Under the pieces are notes generated by a model. It was given only the letters and a program-made list of their open reading frames with translations. It was not told the origin of the DNA and made no database searches. From Polytrichum commune (Eukaryota > Streptophyta > Polytrichopsida > Polytrichales > Polytrichaceae), in contig OX485809.1 of NCBI GenBank assembly GCA_950295325.1, forward strand, positions 1,114,001 to 1,178,000: a DNA stretch of 64,000 nt. The letters are read 5' to 3'. The position numbers and the translations under genes were made by a program. Positions within the stretch are counted from its first letter, which is position 1; each line of letters opens with the position of its first letter. Shown here one piece after another: positions 34,039-47,165 of this stretch.

Positions 34039-36500
34039 GAGCTAGTTACCGAAATCTCTTCCCACGAGTTTTCGATGCTTGCAACTCTTTCGTGGACGGT
34101 GGATCTTGAATGGTGACCATTAGTCAGAGCCGACCACCGCGGGGATCATTATTGCTAGCCGGGGCGGGAGGAATTGCCCAGATGCGGAATAGGAGAGATC
34201 TGTGCAAACAACTGAGACTTGGAAAGAATCGGTCGCAACAACTTGTAAGTATATGATATGTGTTTCCGTTATGTTTCCCTCAACCGGTGCAAAGAATGAA
34301 ACACATTTTGGGAAGGCAAGTAGACAACTGAGAGAGAGAGACATGCCACTCTATTTTGGGTGCAACATGCAAGATCGCATAGAAACCTCGCATGTGAATG
34401 TGAACACTATCTTGGGATTTTTCACATTTGAGGACATATTTGTTTAGTGTGACAAGCCTTGATTTGAAGTTCTCAGAAGAACCGAACACCCATTGATGAT
34501 CCAGGGCCTTTAGGAGTAGACAACCCTGGTTGTGTACCATATTCTGAAGTGGTATATTAATTTGATTCATCGGATTCTCGGAATGCTTTGGTAGAAGCAA
34601 GGGAACCGTATTGTAAACACTGCAAAATGATTGACATTCATGACCATATCACTGCCAACGAACATGACTTCGAATAGAAAGACATATTACTCTAGTACTA
34701 TTGTCCTATTTCCTGCACATTTTGAGTTTTTTTCTCCTGGTACTCCTACGTATCATAAACATGCTATGAGCTTACCAGCTTTTATTGTAAGTTGCATATT
34801 CTACCATGACTAGTTTATAATCTAAGAGCAAGCCTAGTCGTTCTTGGATCTGCATCTGCATCCGGGAATGAAAAGTGGCCTCCATCCATAATCCAAATGT
34901 AGACCCAAGAAAAATTGCCGTTGAATTTCCTCTAAAATGATCGGTAATTTTTTGAAGTCGTGAACTTCAATCGTTCATTTCTCAAACTCATCCCGTTCAC
35001 TTGTAACTAGTAATTTTCCTTAAGTCTCAAACCTCAACCGGTTGTTTTTCAAACTCCATCCAGTTCATATGTAACTTATAGTTTTTTTGAAGTCCCAAAC
35101 CTCGACCGGCTATTTCTCAAACTCATGTGGTTCATTTCTAACTAGCTAATAATAGAGGAAAGTAGTAGGTCGAAGGTAAAAGATAATTCTTGTCTTATTA
35201 TATATAACCCTCCCTGCATATCTCTCCCTTAAAATAAGAACATTGTGGGTAAGATTCTAAAGAAGACATTACCGAAAACTTTACATGACTTGGACCCAAC
35301 AAATTTGAACTAAGAATTGATTGCATAGTGTTCCACCGAGTTATTCCAAAAACACCAAACACATGGATGTGAATTTTGAATCGATATCAACAAGTTTTAT
35401 CCACATGGTATTTACTTTGAAGCCTTGCAACCTTCACTATATCGCACATGAACACATATGTGTTACCATGAACAAAAAAAACCTTGGGCTTGGGCTTGGC
35501 CTTCTAAAGAAAATTGTCCCTGTAATGTTTTCCTCATATATTCAACCCAATCAAAAAAAAAATTGGCAATATGCTCTCATTGCAACTATTTCACATGTCA
35601 AACATTGTGTAAGTGATTAATCAAACTAGATACCATAGCAATTTTCCCAACTGCATCATTGAGCTGAAGAAAAATCGAAGGTGTGATGTACTACATTGTT
35701 TTCAAGCTATCCTATATAAACATGTGCATTAACATCATTCATGTACAAGCTAATAGAAAACTCAAAATAAAGTAGTTCACTATCATGATAGAAATTTTTA
35801 TTTGTGAGATTTGTAAAGAGTACAAAAATGTCTCCTAAATATGTTGAAAAATTGGCTTACCAAATCCACATGTGGGATGAATATTGTGCCACTTAGATTT
35901 GTTGATGAATTAAACAAGGTAGTACTTCCATTTTTTGGGGGGGGAAAGGTATGTGTATCCCGAGCACCCATAAAGTTTCTCACAATAGGAGTATCCTTTA
36001 TCCAAATGTACCTTACACATCCCAAAGGTTATTTGTGATTAACCATTTAAGAAATATGTGTCCTCGTTTGCATCATACTTCAAGAATATGTCCATAAAAA
36101 CTGATTGATTAGCATGCATAAAACACATGCTTTTGTTTTTATGTAATCTTTTTCATTAGCTTATATTTTTTTCTTATACATACATGAGGTAGTTTACCTT
36201 GAAGTATTCAAATTGGCACATGCATATTGAAACCCGTAGCCAAGGAAAATTTTTAAAAAAAAAATCTCAAAATTTATCTTGCACATTTGTTTCATTTCTT
36301 TTAGTTTCTTCCAATGATTTCATTTTCCTTCACATCTTAAGTCTTGTAGTTAGCTTTTTGGTTACAAACAAACCCAGGGAAACAATCAGGGAAGACTTAA
36401 AAGGTGATCCTTTTATCATCTAGGTGTCTTAGACAAGGTTTGTTAAGTAAAACACAAGGTTATAACACTTCATTTCCATTTAGGTGTATCAATTAGTTTA
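34039..36500. other. Intergenic; no gene seen
   Basis: AT-rich DNA with scattered short frames. A loose tandem phrase (TCAAACTC.TCC.GTTCA.TTGTAAC.AGT.ATTTT) repeats three times at about 34970-35145. A run of nine G lies near 35937. Confidence 0.45.
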
Positions 36501-36539
36501 CGGGCAGGGGTAAAAACACCTAAAAGATCACTCCATAGC

Positions 36540-38530
36540 AGTGCATGCAAAAGTGACAGTCTCTCTTCTCACTCTACTTCCCAGTCAATAGTCTGACAGT
36601 GAGTTCATTTTAATTGGACCAAGGTGTGGTGCATAATCATAGGCACAACCATAGTCAATAGTCTTGCGATAGTAACCCATTCATGTCTCCTTACCGAAGC
36701 CAAGGGCACTTCGGTGTAGTCAATTGTCTTTCCTTCATTAATCCCATTTAATGTAACTTAAAAGGTCAGTGCGGTAATCCTTTCAGGATAACAGTCTTCT
36801 TTGATTAGATCCAAGTTTAATTATACAGTCCGACAATTGTCTTTTTCGTACCCGACTAGCAGCAAGGCCATCATACTCACGGTCAATGCGTCAATAGATC
36901 ATCACCACGTATGCGCGTTAACATGTTCTCACTTCTCTCCTAAACTCATTTAGTTCATTCAAAGTTTCAATTTCATATATTCCACTCTCAAGCCAATTGA
37001 CTTAATAATTCATTTCATTATTACCGTTAATGTTTAAACAATTCATTTCTTAAAGGGGTAAAAGTACCAATTATACTTAATTCTTCCAAAAGGTTAGACA
37101 ATAATCGGATCGTACCACAAAATAGGCAGCACGTCCATTTGTCTCCTCAGCATCAAACTGTTATTTCAAAGTCTATGGTCCTAACTTGTTGGATTTTCCA
37201 TCTCCATCGAAGGTGGTAAGAGAACAGTTTCTCCATTTACACATAGAAGACAATGGTCTTGTTCCTTACTCAATTTAATTGTGCCCGGAAATCCGGTGCC
37301 ACAACTCTCTAACTCTTTCACATATTACAACGACAATAATCCCTTTACTCAAATTGATTTGGAAAGGGAAATCCCATTATATTAAATGAAATCATGATGT
37401 GGTTAATCTTAAAGACAAGTTAGAAGGGTGTAAGTATATCAATGAAGAGACGATAGTCTTTTGGTTAAATTAGGCATTCAAATGATATTGCAACATGTCT
37501 AAGTACATTCATATTGTCATGCAACTCAATTAACAATTTGTATACAATCCAACATCGAACACAGACTTAATGAATCCCGTTCAATGAACATCTGTGCAAA
37601 GTTTATTGACTTCATGATATTAACATTTTTTACGGATACATAAATCTCAGAGCTTCAAAGTAAATCAAGCGCAACATTAGTTACGATCACTTACAGGTCA
37701 GACTATAGACTCGACTGGGAACCCTCTCGAACGATTAAGTGATTCAATCTGAGATTACCGCAAAGGGATACTCCAGTGAGCTTTACAACTAGGCTCTCAA
37801 GACCATGGCCTAAGGTTAGACTTCTTAACTTAAAATATTTATTTCTGAACTTGAATTAGACTCATTGATTGCGTAGAATTCAATCAGACTACTAGGTCTT
37901 GTTTAAACAGATAATGATTTCATGATTCCCTGCTCTGCACATAGCTAGGTGGTTCGTTCAATTAATCAACCTCTGCGAGCTTACTACACTCGGACTCCAG
38001 ATTAAGACCATAGCCTCGTCAATGCAGGTAATTGCCATTTCAGTAAATAGTCTTGCCAGGAAAATAACCATTGACTGATACATCATATAAAGACTACTAC
38101 CTGTAACAGGTAACTCTGAATTCAACGTATTATTAAAACTCACACCTCAAAACTTATGGCATTCAGACTGTGCTCCAAAATCAGACAATTGCTGAGTTAC
38201 AATTCCAGTAAAATCTCCCTGGAACTGATATAATTACGATAGCAACAACAACAGACAATTGCCCTTAGCAGATGCGCATCCCACGCATGTGCTTGCAATA
38301 TAAGATTTTAAAATTAAGTTCACCAAAAATCCACACACATGTCAGAGGGTTCAAAAAATCGCTCTCCAACTCTCAGCCTCTCGCCTACAAGACACACCTA
38401 AGGAATGACTTCTCCTCCTCTTCTCAACTTACAAGAAGTAGTTACAACCAACTTTGTCTCTTCAAACCAGGCCATCGACTTCACATGGCCTAGTTTCGCA
38501 TTTCACAAGACAATAGCCCTTTCACACTAA
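36540..38530. other. Stretch rich in a recurring AATAGTCTT / ACAATTGTC motif
   Basis: Variants of CAATAGTC, AATTGTCTT and ACAGTCTT recur at about 36557, 36583, 36655, 36720, 36797, 36833, 37248, 37447, 38048, 38254 and 38511, mostly in one orientation. I cannot define a monomer, and no open frame runs through it. It may be a strongly decayed repeat element. Confidence 0.35.
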
Positions 38531-41325
38531 ATAGTTTATCTTTTATGGTTCAAAGTAATGGCTATTCACACATAAAATTCAATTAAGCTCAAAAAACCAA
38601 AAAAATTGTACGACAAGTCTTATCTCACTTGTTTACTCATTTTTAATGAGGCACCAAGAAATAGAGCCACGATTAGTTTGATAGCTAAATTTCAAAAAAT
38701 ATAGGAAAATATATTAATTTACAAAGGAAAACAAATTTCAAATCTTCAATATTATTCACTTTATGCCAATTGTCTCATATTATTTCATGTATTTCCATAA
38801 TCATTTCATCACATCTGGGATTTTAAAAGTATCATTATTTAAGCATATTTACTTGATATTTTACTTAATATTCCTCAAATTTTTACGTTATTTATTTAAC
38901 TATTGAAAATATATGTTTTTAAGTTAATTTTGGTTCTTTAGTGGTTTGGTAGACTCGATTAATTTACAAAATCAACACTTGAATCTATTTAAAAGAAATA
39001 TTAATGGATGGAATGTGTTTTTTACTTTCTGCATGAATTTTGCTCACATGTGGGATTTCTAAATATTCATTATAAATTTATTTATAACTGTTATTTCTTT
39101 TAAGAAATATGTTAAAATTTTGGCATTCAAATCTCAAATCTCAAATGTACAAGTATACGACATGCCCAAAAACGGTCATTGAAATTTTAATGGTTGAGCA
39201 CTTCGGGATTCATCACATAGGACTCAAGCCATCTCCGACTTTAGGTTGTTAATGAAATAAAACATTAGCAATTAAGTATAGTGTTCATATTATATTTCTC
39301 AATCTGCAAGAATCAGCCATGATTGTGTGGAAAACATTGATTTTATCTTCCTAGTTGTGAGCATATGATTTGAATGTGGGTTGAGAAATGGCTTTGAGTA
39401 GATGAAGCTAATTCAATTAGCTTCCTTAACCATACACCTATTTTTGGCTCTTCGTTTGTAGTACAATCAAACTAATTTGGTGGGGTGAGTAACACATGCT
39501 AATGTAGTTGCCACCTTGATGATATTTGTATTCATAACCTTTGCAGAAATGAAACTACACCCAATTCACATCCTCCATAATTAGGAGTGTTGCCCATTGA
39601 GCCCTAACACACTTGATTTTTGCAAGCAAGTTGGGTGTCTTATTAATATATCACACCCCTTGGTAAATGTTTTAAGAAAGAAAACCCACAGATAGACACG
39701 TCACCAACACACCCCCTCAGTAAATGTTTAAGGAAAGAAAAATCCACGTACAAACATGTCACCCACACTAAGTACTTTGTTACAAAAAACTTTGAGTACA
39801 AAGCAAGGCAAAATCATCGTCACCAACAGCAAGCCTCGGCACACTACTTGCACATAAAGAGGTCCCACCTATTATTTGTTGCTTGCAATTTAAATTTCCT
39901 TTGAATGGATCACTACTAAATTATTTTTTTTTAAAAACACTAAAAAAAAACTTTGCTACCAATGCATCAAAAAATAATGCAAAATGATAATTGAGCTTAT
40001 TAAGAATACTGCGAGATTGAAACATAATTCATGATACAAATAAGCAATCAAGCAACGTTCAATTGTCACTAAAGGTCTTAATATTTTGTCTTAAATATGA
40101 CAAACTTTATAAAGTACTTCCTCTTTCACAATGCATATAATCTCTTTAAACTTGTGCCTCAATTTAACAAACTTGCAACATGTTGAAGTCGGGTTGAATT
40201 TTTAAAGCCATAAAATCTTGACTCCTCGACTAGCAACTTTGAATTTCTCAAGGGTAGGAGACACTTCTACTTCCACTTCCACAATCCACGCAAAAAAAAT
40301 TAAAAAAATCAACAAACACATGGCATTTGAAGTTAGCTTAAATTTTGAAAAAGAAGAATATTTTAAACATAAGTCGTGAAGCAATGGTGATCAAACAACC
40401 TTTGGTTGACATCAATAAATCTCCTCATTCCTTTGCCTTGATGACTATAAACTTTATAAGTAATTGCCTAATTTGACCTATGACAACTTCTTGAATTTAG
40501 TATTCAAGGTACACAAGTACGGGGTGAAAATAATCCAAGTGAATTGGCAACATTTAATATGAACAAAAATCCACTCTACTTCCACATTCTCAACACACAC
40601 ACACACACACACTTTAAAGATTGTACCATAATTCAACAATAATTTTGATGATGGGAGTAAAAATGTGTGAAGATTGTGGCAATCATTGGCACTCACAATT
40701 TTATTTTATTTGATCAAAAACTACTCCGCCCACTCATAAAACACTATCATCAATCATCATATTTAAATTCACTCATACTTAGAAGCCTCAATGGGTGAAT
40801 CTCTCTCTCTCTCTCTCTCATAATGCCATGTTACGTAAAAATTAAAGTTTAAACTCTTACATTAATAGACTTAGCAAGGGTCATCTATGTAAAATAGATG
40901 ATATAAACTCATATAATACTATGTCTACATACATGGAAAGAAATCATACTTACCATGGAATGGATGTAACAAAGATATAGATGAATGAAGTCAAAATAAG
41001 GTTAAGAGAACTTACCATACGCAAGTACTCCAATATAAGCCCTTAACCCTAAAAAAAACCCCTTTTTTTAACCATTCACGCAAGTGAGAGGTGCAGCGAG
41101 CTCTATGTATACACATTAGGGTAATAGATACGTGCTTGAAGTAAGAGTAACTAGGGTTCATCGCCGAGAGGAGTTTTCTACTTGGAGTAACCCAATCATG
41201 GCCAAGGAACAGGTTTGAACTCCCATATGTTGTTTTACAATGAGTGTTGTATTTGGAAATATTTTGGTGCATTTGAAATGGACTAAGTGTGTGCGACATG
41301 GATAACAACTGGGTCCTGCTGTTAT
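38531..41325. other. Very AT-rich intergenic DNA with microsatellites
   Basis: It holds an (AC)n run at about 40591-40612 and a (TC)n run at 40801-40819. Two near-identical phrases (TAAATGTTT..AAGAAAGAAA) lie near 39665 and 39720. No gene is visible. Confidence 0.5.
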
Positions 41326-41329
41326 TTAC

Positions 41330-44300
41330 CTCGTGTACATAACTAATCCTCAATTGTTTGTTGCACAGGTGAGGCAGGCCCTTCATACAATCAATGCAGT
41401 GATGTATTGTGATCATGACATTTTATGCACAAATATTGGTTGAGGTTACTAGGTACATCTCCTTAGTAAGTACAACATACATGTGGTGATCTAGTTAGAC
41501 GTACTTGATGGAGAGGCAAGAAGGTTGGCAATTAACTTCCAAAACATGGGATAGTTAAAATCAAACATTGGGAGATGAATACCATATGATAGAAAAAAAT
41601 CCAAATAAGGTATGTATTCTTGCAAGGCGAACTAGGTATGCAAGGTGTATATGTGGTACAACACATACAATGAGACATTATGCAAATGACTCTATTATGC
41701 AATGTGGTACTATACTATCAAATAGGAAGATCCAAGAGACATAGAGAGAGTCTTGTGGATGTTCCCACCCACCCACCCTTGTATTGCAAAGAGGAAGAAA
41801 CCAAAGGATTTGGCCTCTGAAAAGAGGAAGTTCAAACTTTGTAAAAGTTTTAAAAAGTCAGCTATATATATATACACACACTTTAGCATAAAGGAGTCCA
41901 TCCAATAACAAAAAATAACCCTAATAGAAAGAAAATAACTTTAGAAGTAGGTAAAATCCACCTAACAAACATCCACTGTAGATCCGGATCTATGAATCTA
42001 GGATCGAAGGTACTTACTTAAAATTATAATAAGTAAAGGGGAAACCATGAGAGCCTTCTCTCAAAGTTTAAACAACATCGGTTGTTTACCCTAAGTAACC
42101 CTTGAGATTAGGTTAAGTAGTGAGGACTAGTAAAGTTGGAAGGAGTGTGTAACCTACCATAAAGCTTAGTCTTGCGAGGTTCAAATGGTTAAAGAACATG
42201 TAGAATACTCAATGGCAGTATGTGTATTCAGTGATACAAAATGCATGATTATGCTATACATGATTGTGTGACATAGATAACAATTGGGCTATGCTCTTAT
42301 TTACCTCGTGTACGTTACTAACCCTCTCTATGGATTTGGTTGGTGGCATGGGCACATGTGAGGTAGACTCTTCACAAAATTGGTGGTACTCTTAAGTTTT
42401 GTATCTCATATTTCTTCAAAAAATAATGTGTGTATGTTGCTTAGATATTCTACAAGAAAATTCGGAATACGAAGCATATTGATTTGAGGTAGACTTTTGA
42501 GGCTCTTTTGAGCATGTCTTGTACATAATGTTGAACTTAACAATGTAAACTTTGGATATGTAGCACAACATATTACCTTGGTGTAAAGAGGGTAAAACCC
42601 TATTAGTTTATTGATTAAGATTATAACTTTTACTTTGGGAGGGCAAACCAATATGGGAAAGTACCAAATGAGTGGAGATAGTTAGGCAAAGATTTTCCTT
42701 GAGGGATGGTCCCACCCACCCTCCCGGGTTTTGAAGGCTACACAAATATGTAGGAGAATGGAATGGGCTTTGAACAAGAGGATGTACTAAGAAGTGACTA
42801 AGCTTGAAAATAAGCATAGATTTGCTCAAGAAATCTCTCAAGAAATATCTCTCTCTCTCTCTCTCTCTCTCAACCATAAACGAACCAAACCAGTAACTTA
42901 TGCTAAACCCAAAGTAAAGTTACTTTAGGGTTAGGTTAGTCTCAACTAACCGATATCCACCATAGATCAGGCATCTGCATCTATGGCCACAAAGGATTAC
43001 CTAAGTCTATATTAAGATAGTGAGGTCACAAGGACCTCCTTTCGCTGGCTAAACCGCGGTGGTTGTTTACCCTAAGTAGCTTTTGAGCTTAGTGTAAGTG
43101 GTGCAATTTTGGTGTGTTGGGAGGTGTATGTAACTCAACTCTAACCTCGAATGCACAAGGTTCAAATGGCTAAGGAACAGGTAGAGTACTCCATGGAAGT
43201 ATGTGTATTATTTTTTGCAAAATGTATGTTCATGCTATACATTATTGTGTGACATAGATAACAATTGGGTTATGTTGTTATTCACCTCATGTATGTTACT
43301 AACCTTCTTTTTGGACTTAGTTGGTGGCATGGGCACAGGTGAGGCGGACCCTTCACAAATTTGACAGCATCTTTAGGTTTTGCATACCAACTTTTGTCCA
43401 AAAATAGTGTGTATATAGGGCTTAGACATTCTTTAATGATGAGGAATGTTAGGCAATATATTAAGTAATGATAGGACTTTGAAGTAGTAGTGGACAAGGT
43501 TTATACTAGATGATGGCATACTTTGGACGTGACTTTGGATATGAAATACATTACTTTATATTAAGGATGCAAGGGTAAAACCTTGGTAAATAGTTTACTT
43601 ATAGTTGTTTACTTTCTTAGAGACATACCAAGAGATGACAATGACCATGGTAAGTTGTTTGATATGCAAGGGAATAGCCATGAGAAATGATCTCACCCAC
43701 CCTCCTTGATTTTGAAAAGTACATGGATATGCAAAGGAATGGTATGGCCTCTTGATAAGAGGATGTATTGCACAAAGACTAAGCTTGACAGTAAGCATAG
43801 CATTAAGCAAGAAAAACCCAGCTCTCTCTTGTTTGTTCCGTGCCTATAAAAGGCTTTGCCCAATTCCTTAATATAATCCCAAGGTAAATTTACTTTAGGG
43901 TAAGATGGAGTTACCTAACGAATATCAACCATAGATTGGGATACTTACATCAATGGCCATGAATAGTTACCTAATCATATATTAAGAGAAAGAGGCAATG
44001 AGAGCCTCCTTTCGCAGGTTAAACCGCATGTGGCAGTTTACCCTAAGTAACTTCCGGGTTTAGTCATATTTATGCAAACTAAGTTTGGTGGAAAGTGTGT
44101 GTGGCTTACCTCTATTTCCAACCGCACAAGGTTCAAATGGCTAAGGAACAGGTAGAATACTCTATGGCATCATAGGTATTTAATGATGCAAAATGTATGG
44201 TTATGTTGTAAATAATTGTGTGACATAAATAACAATTGGATTTCTATTGTTATTCACCTCATGTACGTTATTAACCCTCTTTTTGGATTTGATTGGTGGC

Positions 44301-45430
44301 ATGGGTACATGTGAGGCATACCCTTCACAAATTTGACGGCATACTTAGGTTTTGCATTTCATCTTTGATTAAGAATAGTATGTGCATTGTGCTTATGTAT
44401 TATGTAGATATGAGGAATGCATAACATACTTTGGCTTATGATAGAACTTTGAAGTATTGTTGAGTATGTCTTATACCTTTTTGAATTTGATTTGGTAAAC
44501 TATGGATATGAGATACATTTTTTTCTACTTAAGTGATATAGAGGGTAAAATTTAGGTAGTGTAGACTACTTAAATGTTGTAACACCTTCTTAGATACATG
44601 CAATGAGGAAACATTGACTATGGCAAGAGGATAGTAATGCAAAAGTATGGTCATGATGCTTGCTCCCACCCACCTTCCCGAGTTTCAAAAGGTACATTGG
44701 AATACCGTAGCACCATAGCTGGTTCGTGCAAAAATAATTCCCAAATAAAAAACCGAAAAAAAATCAGAAATTATGAACCCAATCAAATGAATAAGTGAAA
44801 AAATAATATTAGGAAAAAAAACTAATTAATGGAAATTTTGGACTCTTCTAAGTTCCAACCACATCAATGCGCCATAAGAGGTTGCATGCTAACGTGTTAA
44901 TGGCTCGGCGCCCTACTCACTCAAAGCAGCAAACTCTCTTTCTATATCCAACTCCCTTTCTTCCTTGCTGATAGGGACAAAAGCAAAACCAACCTGTTGT
45001 TGTTTTGGTGCCATTTCTAACACTCTTCTCACACATGCCAAAGTGCAAATACATATAAAAGATCTAACACATACACTGTGCAAATACAAACAAGAGCCAC
45101 ACTAAGTAAGGTTAACGTGGATACTAAGGTTTAAGGCCAAAAAGCCGCCACAAATGAATGAAAAAAAAAACAATAACCTACTTCCAGTACTACTGGACCT
45201 TACCAAAAAAATGAATTAAATATTTTAAAATCATAGAACTGACGAAATTTCATAAATTATATTTTTAGTTGACGAACCTTATTTTTCAAAAAATAAAATA
45301 AATGTTCGTTTTGAGGTGCACGACCCAACTATGGTGCTACGGTATAGAAGAATGGTTTGGCCTCTAAATCAGAGGATGTTGTATGAATGGACTAAGTTTG
45401 AAAGTAAGCATAGAACGGATAAAAAAAATC
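41330..45430 (-). repeat. Tandem array of ~975-bp units, inverted relative to 22.8-25.6 kb
   Basis: The anchor TTGGTGGCATGGGCACATGT, with GAGG..CTTCACAAA after it, begins near 42338, 43320 and 44291, with an older relative near 41360. Spacings are about 980 and 970 bp. Each unit also has GGTTTACCCTAAGTAACT-like, CCCACCCACCCT and AGAGGATGT..GACTAAGCTTG blocks. In reverse complement these match 22790-25610; for example 42640-42860 matches 22800-23020 at about four of five bases. A (TC)n run lies at 42847-42871. The last unit is split by the element at 44702-45345. Confidence 0.8.
44702..45345. mobile_element. 644-bp inverted-repeat element nested in the tandem array
   Basis: The left end 44702-44730 (ATACCGTAGCACCATAGC.. 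to TCGTGCA) and the right end 45317-45345 are inverted copies matching at 27 of 29 positions. The array sequence is broken at the left end (after ACATTGGA) and resumes at the right end (GAATGGTTTGGCCTCT), so this is an insertion into a pre-existing unit. The interior is AT-rich without a transposase. A target duplication is not clear. Confidence 0.8.
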
Positions 45431-45539
45431 CAGCTCTCTCTAGATCATCCATTAGCAACACAGAACCTGCTATCAACCATTCTCTCATATATTTATGGAA
45501 CCTTTATTGCTAATAATGTACATGCATCAATGTGCAACA

Positions 45540-45960
45540 ACCAACACAAAAACCCAAGCTTGGTGTGAGGATCTGATAGCCTTGGGTTACAACAACCCTC
45601 TCCTTGCACCGATTCCAAAGGTACAAACCATGCTTGTAGCTATTGATATGCCTGAGATACATGCCTATATTCAAGAAACAAATTTGGCTGCAATAAATGA
45701 TGTTGATGAAGAAGGTTTGCACGCTCCTTTCATGCTCGTTTCATTAGATATGTCTTTTTGGACTTCACTCTTTATCCTAGCAATGTACGTTGGAAAGACT
45801 AAAAACAACGCATACTAAATTACTTGAGCTGCTGTTGGAAAATGAACATGACGTAGTCTGTGATGCGATGTTGGCTTAGAAAGTGGAAGCCTTCCTTAAA
45901 CTAGCGAATGATGACGAATTAAATTATGACTTTGTACGAATCGTTGTTGGACCATAGTAT
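45540..45960 (+). pseudogene. Decayed coding sequence of unknown family
   Basis: The plus strand reads CEDLIALGYNNPLLAPIPKV, continuing to TMLVAIDMPEIHAYIQETNL and DVDEEGLHAPFMLVSLDMS. After a frame change near 45795 it goes on with TKLLELLLENEHDVVCDAML, a stop, and KVEAFLKLANDDELNYDFVR. The balance of residues is protein-like over ~400 nt, with at least one frameshift and one stop. I do not recognise it. Its position upstream of a dead reverse transcriptase makes a mobile-element origin plausible. Confidence 0.35.
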
Positions 45961-46310
45961 GAGCCCAAAATGAGTGCTCATATTTGTTTTATGTTTAGAA
46001 TTTATTTAGAATTGCATTTGGAGTGTTATTGAAACAATCAAAAGTATAAAAAGAGTGAGGCTTGGTGTGGGTTATGTTTTAGGCTTTAAGCCTATTTTGT
46101 GTGGTTAAGTAGAAGCTTAGTGATATTAGGGAGTGTTGTGATTAAGTGAGTAGTGGTTGATGAAGCAAGAGGAAGGTCCTTGGATTTAAATGTTTGAATT
46201 AGAACATACTCTTGTTGGTTTAAAGGGTGGGGATTTAGTGGATAGGATAAGATCCTACTAAGTAGGAGAAGGCTAAGGGGCTTGTCGTCTTGGGTGCCCT
46301 CTCCTCCTCC

Positions 46311-46312
46311 TC

Positions 46313-46360
<48 letters not shown>

Positions 46361-46683
46361 GAAGTTCTTGAGCTCTTAGAACTAGGAAAAATGTGTGAAT
46401 TAGGTGAGGATGTTTTAGGGAATTAGTGAAGTTAATTAGCGGAATTAGTTAGGGCTTAGTGGGATTAATTAGTAAAGTGTGGATTAGACTGCACGAGGTT
46501 TCTGCAACTAAATGGTGTTGGTTTTTGCAGCTAATGGTGCTGGTTTCTGCAGCTAAATGGTGTTGGTTTCCGCAGCTAAAGGGTGTTGGTTTCTACAGCT
46601 AAATAGTGATGGTTTCTGCAACTAATGGTGTTGGTTTCCGCAGCTAAAAAATGTTGGTTTATGCAACTAATGGTGTTGGTTTC
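46311..46683. repeat. (CT)n run and a 23-bp minisatellite
   Basis: 46311-46359 is a (TC)n/(CTC)n run. At about 46507-46683 eight units of 22-23 bp of the type CTAAATGGTGTTGGTTTCTG.CAG follow each other with small changes (GCAG/GCAA, TTCC/TTCT). Confidence 0.9.
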
Positions 46684-46699
46684 TTCTGAAGCTGCCGAA

Positions 46700-47165
46700 G
46701 ATTTAAGGCTAGGCTGTGAAGGATTTTAGTTAGGGGGCTTGAGGGGACCAAGGGATATAAAGGGGGTAAAGCCCGTGGTGCCACACTTGACGTGGTAATA
46801 GATAGTGAATTAGGTGGTCACTTAATATTAGTTTAAATCATTAGTTTGTGAGTAAGCTAGGGAAATAAGACGTATTGGATGGTAGGATTAGCGGTTGCAT
46901 TGGGGTGTTGATGAGATGGTGATAGCAATAGGGGGTATTATGATTGGGATAATAGAGAAGAGCGTTTGTTAACGCTTGTAATATTATCGTGGAATGGATT
47001 GGTGTGCAATGATTGATGGGAATTGTAATGGAGTCTCACGAATTTGGTAAATGGAGTATGGAAACACGAATGTGATACCCATTCCCTCACCCGGACTAGG
47101 ACGCTTAAGGGTGGGTGGTTTGGCCTCACACATAGACTGCCACTGGTACTGATTCGCATACCTTA
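46700..47165. other. Intergenic between the minisatellite and the next decayed coding stretch
   Basis: No gene or repeat is evident. Confidence 0.4.
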
